Origin: Pinirhizobacter sp036499745
Lineage (GTDB): Bacteria > Pseudomonadota > Gammaproteobacteria > Xanthomonadales > Rhodanobacteraceae
DNA length: 64,000 nucleotides
Direction of reading: 5' to 3'
NCBI RefSeq assembly: GCF_036499745.1
Contig: NZ_DASYDG010000012.1
Coordinates: 1-64,000 of the forward strand
Numbering within the stretch: position 1 is the first letter of the stretch; each line of letters opens with the position of its first letter. Below are positions 42,084 to 49,371 of this stretch, piece after piece. Under the pieces are notes generated by a model. The model was not told the DNA's origin. It searched no databases and worked only from the letters and a program-made list of their open reading frames with translations. The translations under genes and the position numbers were made by a program.

Positions 42084-43421
42084 TCATGGCGTAACGGCGG
42101 CGGACGAAGCGGCATTATCACGCCTTTCCGCGCGTTCGACGCGCACGCCGACAAAGAAAAGCATCACAGCCGCCCCGCCAGCCACGCCGCCCATGGCAAG
42201 GAAGAACCCGCCATGCGGCAGTTTGCTCCACAGCGTGCCTAGGGCCCCTGCCAGAAGGTTGCCGAAGAAGCCGGCAAAGAACCACAGCGCGATGCAGGTG
42301 GCGCGGAGCTTCTCTGGAGCCATGCGACCGAACAATCCCAGCCCAACGGGCAGGATGTAAAGCTCGCCCAATGTCATGAGCACGAACCAGCCGACCAGCC
42401 ATGTCCAGTGCGCAGGGACGCCTCGCGCCTCGGTCCAGCCGGCGACGGCGGCCAGCAGCGCATAGGAGAGTCCGACGACAGCTGCCCCAAACGCCATTTT
42501 GTACAACGATGGCGTGTCCACCCCACGCTTGGCCAGCCTTGTCCAGCGGGCCAGCAGCAGGGGCGTGGCCGCGAAGACGACCAGTGGGTCGATCGCCTGG
42601 AACCACGCCATGGGAATGCTCCAGGACGAAGTCACCTGGCGATTCACCCCCACATCCGCCCACAAGGCGATGGTGTTGCCAACCTGCTCATAGGCACCGC
42701 GAAACACCACGACAATCGCAGCAATGCCGAGAAGGAACAGCAGTTGCCTGCGTACCGGTTCATCCAGGAGCGGTTCTGTCGACCGGGCACGTGCCATGCG
42801 TGCCGGCTCCGGCGGCAAATGGGACGAGCCTGCGACGTAGATCACAAGCGAGATAAGCATGCCTACGCCCGCTGCCGTGAAACCCCAATGCCAGCCATAG
42901 GCTTCGCCAAGAAAGCCGCAGACCAATGGCGCCATGAACGCACCGAGGTTCACGCCCACATAGTAGATGTTGTAGGCACTTTTGCTACGTGGGTCGCCAT
43001 GGCGATAAAGCCCTTCGATCTGACTGGCAAGGCACGGCAGAAAAAGGCCGTTGCCCAGTGCAATGGTGATCAGCGCGGGGTAAAACAGCGGCTCGGACGC
43101 CATCATGAAGTGGCCCAGGGCCATGGTGGCCCCGCCGATCACGACCGCCCGGCGCTTGCCTAGCCAACGATCCGCAACCCACCCACCAACCATAGGCGTG
43201 AAATAGATCAGCGCCGCATAAACACCGTAGATGAGCGACGAATATTCCTGGCCGATGTGCAGGCGCTTGGTCATGTAGTACACCAGCAGCGCGCGCATGC
43301 CGAAGAAGGAGAACATCTCCCACATTTCGGTGAGGAACAGGACGGTCAGACCCCTTGGATGACCAAGGAACGTGCGCTCGCCTGACACCGGGGTTGCTGC
43401 AGACATATTGGACCGCCCCAT
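42084..43421 (-). CDS. POT/PTR-family peptide:proton symporter
   Basis: A 445-residue transporter with 12 or more membrane segments. The family signature near the N terminus is TEMWEMFSFFGMRALLVYYM, the POT form of ExxERFxYYG. GGWVADRWLGKRRAVVIGG and SAYNIYYVGVNLGAFMAP are further conserved blocks. It imports di- and tripeptides with protons. Beside a dipeptide epimerase it would bring in L-Ala-D-Glu or similar peptidoglycan dipeptides. The first ATG (43421) and a second at 43406 are both possible; neither has a strong site. Confidence 0.88.
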   Translation of the reverse strand: MGRSNMSAATPVSGERTFLGHPRGLTVLFLTEMWEMFSFFGMRALLVYYMTKRLHIGQEYSSLIYGVYAALIYFTPMVGGWVADRWLGKRRAVVIGGATMALGHFMMASEPLFYPALITIALGNGLFLPCLASQIEGLYRHGDPRSKSAYNIYYVGVNLGAFMAPLVCGFLGEAYGWHWGFTAAGVGMLISLVIYVAGSSHLPPEPARMARARSTEPLLDEPVRRQLLFLLGIAAIVVVFRGAYEQVGNTIALWADVGVNRQVTSSWSIPMAWFQAIDPLVVFAATPLLLARWTRLAKRGVDTPSLYKMAFGAAVVGLSYALLAAVAGWTEARGVPAHWTWLVGWFVLMTLGELYILPVGLGLFGRMAPEKLRATCIALWFFAGFFGNLLAGALGTLWSKLPHGGFFLAMGGVAGGAAVMLFFVGVRVERAERRDNAASSAAVTP

Positions 43422-43430
43422 GGATAAACC

Positions 43431-44450
43431 CTATGCCGCAACGCTATGTGGGCCACCCCACACTTGATCAGGACACCACACGTGTCCGTCGGAATAGCTC
43501 ACGGCCGGGTCGCGGTCGGCGCGGATGAACATCGGTCCGTCCAGATCCGCCACCGCACACAGCGACCCAAGCACGAAGGCTGGCCCCATCGACCATGACG
43601 AGCCCCCCATGTTACCGACCATCAGCCGGAATCCAAGATCGCTTGCTTCGCGCGCCAGCGCAAGCCCGGCGGTCAGGCCACCGCATTTGTCGAGCTTGAT
43701 ATTGATGACCTGTACCCGGCCTACCAACCTTGGCAGGTCGTTGCGGTCCTGCACGCTTTCATCGACGGCGAACGGAATGGGGCATTCAATGCCATCGAAC
43801 CATGCTTCCTGTCCGATCGGGAATGGCTGCTCAATGACGGCCACGCGTGCTGCCACGAAGGCAGGCAGCATCGCGTCCAGGTCTACACGGGTGAATCCCT
43901 GGTTGGCGTCCACCATCAACCAGGCGTCAGGACACGCAGCCCGCACGGCCCTGACACGTTCGGCGTTGAGATGGTCGTTGGTCAGCTTGAGCTTGACGGC
44001 CCGCACGCCAGGAAGATCGCGAGCCATGGCCTCCACCACGTCTGGCGCCTCGGCACTCAACGTGTAGGTAGTGATCAGGGGTCGTGGCTCGGCGACGCCG
44101 GCCAGCTGCCACACCGGCATGTTCTTTTGCTTTGCCTCCAGGTCCCACAGCGCGCAGTCCAGGGCATTTCGGGCACCACCGGCTGGCAGCAGGCTCAACA
44201 CCTGCTCGCGCGTCACGCCGCCTTCGATGATGTCCCGCAGCGCTTCGATCTGTCCAAGCATCGAGGCGGGCGTGTCGTCCCGATAGTAGACACCCAGCCC
44301 TTCCCCCCGGCCGGTGTGCTCGCCGCTGCGCAGGGTCACGACCAGCGCATTGCACGCGGTGAATGTATAGCCGGTGATGCGGAAGGGCTGCTTCAGCGGC
44401 AGCGGGTCGATGTGTGTGGTCAATGTTACGGGCAATGCACGGCCTGTCAT
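43431..44450 (-). CDS. Dipeptide epimerase (L-Ala-D/L-Glu epimerase-like, enolase superfamily)
   Basis: A 339-residue enolase-superfamily enzyme. Catalytic residues expected for the AEE group are visible: Lys in RAVKLKLTND (KxK), Asp in WLMVDANQGF, Glu in VAVIEQPFP, Asp in PFAVDESVQD and Lys in VINIKLDKCGG. These enzymes invert the second residue of dipeptides such as L-Ala-D-Glu released from the cell wall so ordinary peptidases can use them. I start at ATG 44450, 4 nt after the receptor's stop; the longer frame to 44795 is antisense noise inside the receptor. The neighbours strengthen the dipeptide reading over other enolase activities. Confidence 0.88.
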   Translation of the reverse strand: MTGRALPVTLTTHIDPLPLKQPFRITGYTFTACNALVVTLRSGEHTGRGEGLGVYYRDDTPASMLGQIEALRDIIEGGVTREQVLSLLPAGGARNALDCALWDLEAKQKNMPVWQLAGVAEPRPLITTYTLSAEAPDVVEAMARDLPGVRAVKLKLTNDHLNAERVRAVRAACPDAWLMVDANQGFTRVDLDAMLPAFVAARVAVIEQPFPIGQEAWFDGIECPIPFAVDESVQDRNDLPRLVGRVQVINIKLDKCGGLTAGLALAREASDLGFRLMVGNMGGSSWSMGPAFVLGSLCAVADLDGPMFIRADRDPAVSYSDGHVWCPDQVWGGPHSVAA

Positions 44451-44454
44451 GTCG

Positions 44455-46695
44455 TCAAAAATCAACGGTGGCAGATGCGCCAACCGTGCGTGGCGTCTGC
44501 AAGGTGGCGTTGAAGGGACTGGCAATGGAGCTTTGCGTCTCCGGCCACACCGAGGTGATGCCGTGCTTGTTCGCCAGGTTCTTGACGTAGATCTTGAACG
44601 TCCAGTTGTCCACGCCGGCGCCGGCGTACAAGTTGATATTGTTATAGCCTGGCAGGAAGTAGCGTGGCGACGGGACGGTGTTGAACTCCGCTGCACGGCG
44701 GCCAACGTAGCTGAAATTGCCACCCAGGAAGCCGGACCACGTACCCATCGGGAAGGTGTAGTCCACGCCGAGGTTGGCGTTCCACTTCGGCACATAGGGC
44801 AGCGGATTGCCCTTCAGGCCATAGACGCCGCCGGGCGGGTTGTCCTGCGCGAGCCTGGCGTTGGTATAGGTGGCGTTGGCCCACAGGGTAAGTCCGCGTG
44901 CCGCGTGATATCGCCAGCTCGCCTCTACGCCCTTACTGGTGGCCTTGCCGCCATTGCCCAGGAAGCTGAAACCACCCGCGGTGGATGTGAGCTGCACCTT
45001 CGACCAGTCGATGTAGAACGCATTGAGCTCGACACTCATGCGCTTGTCGAGCATCAGTGTCTTCAGGCCCACTTCGTAGTTGGTGAGCCGGTCCGGATCG
45101 AACGTCAATGGCGCACCCAGGCCGGGTGGTACACCCACATTGGCGCCGCCTGGGCGGAAGCCGGAGGCGACACGCACATAGGCCATGATGTCTTCGGAGA
45201 ACTTATAGCTAGGATTGAACAGGTAGGTGACCGGATGATCGCTGCTGCGGGTGGTAAATGCGGTATCACCGGTGAGCAGGCCCGTCGTGGTCTGCGAGTA
45301 CGTGGTCTTGTCGCTGCTATAGCGCGCACCCACCAGGATGCTGAACTGCGACGTGGCGTGCCAGGTCAGGTCGCCATAGCCTGCCCACTCCTTGAAGATG
45401 GCAGGCCCCACTGACACGTTGCCCAGCGTTGGCAAGGCGATCGGCGTACCGGTGTTGAAATCGAAGCTGGTGATGTCCTGGCCATCCACGGTGTGCTCGT
45501 GTGTGAAGAACAGGCCCGTGCGCCACTCCCAGGTCTGGTCGGCGGGCGATTGCAGACGCAATTCCTGAGTCACCTTGTTAAGGGAAATGGGCTGGACCTC
45601 CGCGTACCCGCCGTTGGGCAGACTGAAGATCGAGTTGAGCACCGATCCGAACAGGTTGGTGATGTCCTGGCTCTCGTTCAGTCGCAAGGTGCCGTAGCTG
45701 GTGGTGGAGATAAGCTTGGCCCAGCCCATGTCGTCGCTGACCGAAAGGTCATACAGCCGGTACTTCACCTTGAACGTGCCCGTGCCGGCCGCGCGGTTTT
45801 GCTTGTCCCATCCATAGACGGGCCGGAGCGTATTGGGATCGAGATCGATCCCGCCATTGGCAAGACCATCGCTGGTCAGGTTCTGTGCCAACGCCGAAAA
45901 ACGCACCGATACCTTGTCGCTGGGTGTCCAAAGTAATTGCGCGCGTGCGCCGCGCACCTTGGCCTCGTTCACTTCGTTCTTGCCGGTGTTGACGTTATCG
46001 ATGTAGCCCGGATCCGTGCGTTCGTAGGCGTTCACGCGCAGGCCAAGCGTATTGGCCACCAACGGGATATTGGCCATGGCATGCGCGCCGAAGCCGTTGC
46101 CGCCCCCGGCCACGCTGTTGACGTCGAAGCCTATGCGACCGCTGGCTTGCGTGGTATCTGGCGGCGTAGTGACGAACTTGATCAGTCCACCGAGTGTATT
46201 GGATCCATAAAGCGTGCCCTGCGGGCCGCGCAGCACTTCAATACGCTCGATGTCGCTCGGGTCGATGTCCGGCGTCAGCATGCTGCCGGCCGCGTAGATC
46301 GTGCTGGAACCGTAAGGCGTGTCGTCAATGTAGGTACCGACGGTCGCATTGGGCTGATGGCTGCCGGTGGTAATGCCGCGTAAAACCAACTGCGTCCAGC
46401 CCTGCCCCGTTGAAACCGTGTTTAGCCCGGGCACCTGCGTGGCGTAGTCGGCAAAGCTCGTGGCGTTCTGGCGATCAAGCTGCGTTTCGGTCAAAACCGA
46501 TACCGCCATGGGGACATCCTGCAGGCGCTCATCGCGCTTGTTGGCCGTCACGATGACCGTGCCGAGCTGGGTCGTGGACACCTCTCCCGGGGTACTTTCC
46601 TGAGTCTGGGCATTCGCGGAAAGCGGAATCGCCAGCCCCACGGCGATGGCGAAGCAAATAGCTCGGCGACTGTACGGCAAGCAGCAATAGTCCAC
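44455..46695 (-). CDS. TonB-dependent outer-membrane receptor of the dipeptide operon
   Basis: About 746 residues. A signal region (AICFAIAVGLAIPLSANAQ) leads to a TonB box-like TVIVTANKRDERLQDVPMAV and a plug with VLRGPQGTLYGSNTLGGLIK; the barrel ends with a terminal Phe (ASATVDF). The type is the broad TonB receptor used for carbohydrates or siderophores, here likely for peptides. I prefer the GTG at 46695: it has GGGGGACG upstream, whereas the ATG at 46746 lies inside the promoter palindrome. It is the first gene of the operon. Confidence 0.85.
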   Translation of the reverse strand: MDYCCLPYSRRAICFAIAVGLAIPLSANAQTQESTPGEVSTTQLGTVIVTANKRDERLQDVPMAVSVLTETQLDRQNATSFADYATQVPGLNTVSTGQGWTQLVLRGITTGSHQPNATVGTYIDDTPYGSSTIYAAGSMLTPDIDPSDIERIEVLRGPQGTLYGSNTLGGLIKFVTTPPDTTQASGRIGFDVNSVAGGGNGFGAHAMANIPLVANTLGLRVNAYERTDPGYIDNVNTGKNEVNEAKVRGARAQLLWTPSDKVSVRFSALAQNLTSDGLANGGIDLDPNTLRPVYGWDKQNRAAGTGTFKVKYRLYDLSVSDDMGWAKLISTTSYGTLRLNESQDITNLFGSVLNSIFSLPNGGYAEVQPISLNKVTQELRLQSPADQTWEWRTGLFFTHEHTVDGQDITSFDFNTGTPIALPTLGNVSVGPAIFKEWAGYGDLTWHATSQFSILVGARYSSDKTTYSQTTTGLLTGDTAFTTRSSDHPVTYLFNPSYKFSEDIMAYVRVASGFRPGGANVGVPPGLGAPLTFDPDRLTNYEVGLKTLMLDKRMSVELNAFYIDWSKVQLTSTAGGFSFLGNGGKATSKGVEASWRYHAARGLTLWANATYTNARLAQDNPPGGVYGLKGNPLPYVPKWNANLGVDYTFPMGTWSGFLGGNFSYVGRRAAEFNTVPSPRYFLPGYNNINLYAGAGVDNWTFKIYVKNLANKHGITSVWPETQSSIASPFNATLQTPRTVGASATVDF

Positions 46696-46732
46696 GACAC
46701 GTCCCCCACGTGAAACGGGTATCCCGTTGCCG

Positions 46733-46765
46733 TAGTGTGATATCACGCTACCATTTTGGTGTCAA
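46733..46765 (-). promoter_or_regulatory. Promoter of the dipeptide operon with 18-bp palindrome
   Basis: On the minus strand TTGACA (46765-46760), 17 nt, then TATCAC (46742-46737). The -10 lies in a near-perfect palindrome at 46733-46750, TAGTGTGAT with ATCACGCTA, one mismatch per half. An RpiR dimer bound here would block the polymerase. The leader to the GTG start is about 35 nt. Confidence 0.65.
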
Positions 46766-46842
46766 TGATTGCCCGCTATCATTTCTGACCCGGAGTCTTC
46801 AATGATGTTCCGTTCGCGTGGCCAGCCGGAAATAGCAGCCGG

Positions 46843-47670
46843 TCACTCCCCTACCCTCACCCGGAACAACCCACCTGAACCGGGATTCGCCTCGATCGCG
46901 GCATCCGTGAGCCGGGCACGCGAGGTTCCGACATAGGCTTTCCCGTCACCATCGAAGGCAAGGCTGCCCACGTGCGGCGCGGGCAACGTGATCATCTGTT
47001 CCACCGCTCCATTCGGAGCCAGGCGAACGATGCATCCGCCTCCCCACATGGCGACCCAGACCCATCCTTCGGCGTCGATCGCCATGCCGTCGGGCTTGCC
47101 CGGAATGGCGAGGAAGTCGGTGATCACGAAGGGCTCGGCGAGCACCGACACGCCTTCGCGTGGATAAGCCAATAGCGTTCGGGACAGGGTATCGACCACC
47201 AGCAAGGTCGTACCCCCGTCGCGAAAGGCCATCCCGTTGGCAACACCAAGACCGTCGGCCACCCGGGTCACGCTCGCGTGGGCATCGGGCGCGTAGTAGA
47301 GCGCACCCCGGCCCGACAACAGCCCCCGATGCATCGATCCGGCCCACAGGCCGCCTTGCGCATCGATGGTCATGTCGTTAAGACGGCAGCCCGGAGCCAA
47401 TGGTGCCGGCGGCCCTGCGGAGAGGGCTCCCGTCGACACGTCGATCACGTGGAAACCCTCCTCGCCGGCGGCTACCCAGGATCCATCAGGCCGCCGCCCA
47501 AGCGACCAGATCGGGACGGCTAATGCGATCTCGCAAAGGCTGCCGTCCGAGGGTGACCAGCGCAGCAAGCGACGTTGCGGCGGATCGAGCCATAGCACGT
47601 CATCGCCGTCCATCCGCACCGACTCGCCGACCAGCGCATAAGGCTGGGCGACCAGGCTGACGGTGCTCAT
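46843..47670 (-). CDS. SMP-30/gluconolactonase-family sugar lactonase
   Basis: A 275-residue beta-propeller lactonase. Recognisable blocks are DDVLWLDPPQRRLLRWSP, GCRLNDMTIDAQGGLWAGSM (Asn and Asp metal ligands), VANGMAFRDGGTTLLVVDTL and KPDGMAIDAEGWVWVAMWGG. It opens aldonolactones to the acid. Its start overlaps the DgoK stop (ATGA, 47667-47670) and it is the last gene of the four-gene minus-strand unit. Step two in the proposed sugar-acid route, after the SDR. Confidence 0.92.
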   Translation of the reverse strand: MSTVSLVAQPYALVGESVRMDGDDVLWLDPPQRRLLRWSPSDGSLCEIALAVPIWSLGRRPDGSWVAAGEEGFHVIDVSTGALSAGPPAPLAPGCRLNDMTIDAQGGLWAGSMHRGLLSGRGALYYAPDAHASVTRVADGLGVANGMAFRDGGTTLLVVDTLSRTLLAYPREGVSVLAEPFVITDFLAIPGKPDGMAIDAEGWVWVAMWGGGCIVRLAPNGAVEQMITLPAPHVGSLAFDGDGKAYVGTSRARLTDAAIEANPGSGGLFRVRVGE

Positions 47671-48590
47671 GCCTGCATGACGCCCGTTGCGGCATGCAGC
47701 GCTGCAAAACCCTGCGTCGTGGCATCCGCCGCGTCGATAGTGACCGACGGTATCGCCAGCACGGCGAGTGCTTCGGCGTAGAGTGCGCAGACGACCGGGG
47801 TACCGACCAGGGTGACCTTATTGTCGGGGCCCAGCGGGTAAAGCGAGCGGGCATCGCTGATCTCCGCGCCGATCAACAGGCCGCGCAAGTACGAGGCCGC
47901 ATCGTCACGCGCGAGGTCGTTGCGCATCACTTGTGCCCTCACCCCGAACAGTTGCGTGCCCAGGCCCAGGGCGCCTTCAACCCCGGATAGCACGCCAGCG
48001 GTAAAGGCATCACCGACGCTGGCCGGCGCCGCAACGATGGAACTGAGCATGCCCGCTGCCGTGAGCCGGTCGAAGATCTCACCCGACATCGCCGTCATGA
48101 ATTCCATGACGTTTCCCTCCACCACGCGCACCCATTTGCTGTGCGTCCCCGGCAACGCCACCACGCCGTCGCGGGGCAGACGGCCTGCGCGCATCAGGCC
48201 GAAAAGCTCGACTTCCTCACCTCGCATGATGTCCGGTGCCCCGTCGCCCGCGCGACGACAAGCCAGGCCCGGCACGATATGCATCGTGCGTCCTGCGATG
48301 GTCGTTGGATGCAGGTTCGCGGCGAGGTCTTCCACGCCGATCGGGCACTGGGCATAACCGGCTTCCTCCCAACCCACATTCGATCCCACCATGCCGCAGG
48401 CGTAGAGGGTGGATGCCACGGGCCAGCGTCGCAGCAGGCGTTCGATCTGCGCCGCCATGCCGTCGCGATCGAGCGAGGCGATGCCCGCAGGTTCGGCGAA
48501 GGCGTCTTGCACATGTCCGGTGTGGTCGAGCAGGAAGGCACGAAAATTGGAACTGCCCCAGTTGATCGCTATGAAATCACTTCCCATCAT
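47667..48590 (-). CDS. dgoK: 2-dehydro-3-deoxygalactonokinase (DgoK)
   Basis: A 307-residue kinase of the DgoK family. The N terminus FIAINWGSSNFRAFLLDHTG holds the phosphate loop, CGMVGSNVGWEEAGYAQCP and GVVALPGTHSKWVRVVEGNV are the other conserved blocks. It phosphorylates 2-keto-3-deoxygalactonate in the De Ley-Doudoroff route. It follows the SDR gene by 6 nt and overlaps the lactonase. The presence of this kinase next to a DHDPS-type aldolase is worth noting because the standard partner is a KDPG-type aldolase. Confidence 0.93.
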   Translation of the reverse strand: MMGSDFIAINWGSSNFRAFLLDHTGHVQDAFAEPAGIASLDRDGMAAQIERLLRRWPVASTLYACGMVGSNVGWEEAGYAQCPIGVEDLAANLHPTTIAGRTMHIVPGLACRRAGDGAPDIMRGEEVELFGLMRAGRLPRDGVVALPGTHSKWVRVVEGNVMEFMTAMSGEIFDRLTAAGMLSSIVAAPASVGDAFTAGVLSGVEGALGLGTQLFGVRAQVMRNDLARDDAASYLRGLLIGAEISDARSLYPLGPDNKVTLVGTPVVCALYAEALAVLAIPSVTIDAADATTQGFAALHAATGVMQA

Positions 48591-48596
48591 GTCCCC

Positions 48597-49337
48597 TCAG
48601 CGACGCGTCACCGACGCGCCGCCATCCACCGGGAATAGGCCGCCGGTGAGCCATGCACTTTCCTCGCCCGCCAGGAACACAGCGAGGTTCGCGACATCCT
48701 CGGCGGTGCCGAGCCGCCCCAGCGGATGGCGCGCGATGTTGCGTAACCGGGCCGCCTGCGGATCGGCGTCGCGCTCGAATGAACCCTGTAGCAGGGGCGT
48801 GTCGATGGATGCCGGTGCGATGGCGTTGACACGTACCTGCCACGGTGCGAATTCAAGCGCCGCCGTGCGGGTCAGCGATTCCAGGGCCGCCTTGCTGGCC
48901 GCGTAGGCGGCAAGCGTGGGCGTTGCGAAGCGGGCGTTGATGGATGATGTGAGCACCACCGAGCCGCCGCCGGCATCACGCATGGCAGGTATGGCATGAC
49001 GAAGCAGACGCACGGCGGACAGTACGTTCACGTCGTACGTTTCCCGGTAGAGCGCGTCGTCGGACTCCAGGATCGAGCCCGGCGGGCTGATCCCCGCGCA
49101 ATGCACCAGGATGGTGGCCACGCCTTGCACCAGCGCCGAGGCCTCCACCGCCTGGCGCACCGCGGAGTCGTCACGCAGGTCCACTTCGAGCGACAGGGCC
49201 ACATCCCCCGACGGCTTCAGGTCCATGCCTGTCACCGCCGCGCCTTCCTCGCGCAGACGTCGCGCCACCGCGAGGCCGATCCCGCTCGCCGCTCCCGTGA
49301 CGATCGCCACCCTTCCTGCCAATGCCTTGCCGCTCAA
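48597..49337 (-). CDS. SDR-family sugar dehydrogenase
   Basis: A 246-residue classical SDR: AIVTGAASGIGLAVARRLRE (cofactor), the acidic MDLKPSGDVALSLEVDLRDD suggesting NAD preference, ILVHCAGISPPGSI, SVVLTSSINARFATPTLAAY with the serine, and YAASKAALESLTRTAALEF with YxxxK. In this cluster it is the natural candidate for oxidising an aldose to the lactone. Specificity (galactose, fucose, arabinose) is not readable. It lies 34 nt downstream of the TonB receptor gene and 6 nt before dgoK. Confidence 0.9.
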   Translation of the reverse strand: MSGKALAGRVAIVTGAASGIGLAVARRLREEGAAVTGMDLKPSGDVALSLEVDLRDDSAVRQAVEASALVQGVATILVHCAGISPPGSILESDDALYRETYDVNVLSAVRLLRHAIPAMRDAGGGSVVLTSSINARFATPTLAAYAASKAALESLTRTAALEFAPWQVRVNAIAPASIDTPLLQGSFERDADPQAARLRNIARHPLGRLGTAEDVANLAVFLAGEESAWLTGGLFPVDGGASVTRR

Positions 49338-49371
49338 CCGCCTTCTCCCCGTTTGCGCATACCTGGCATGG

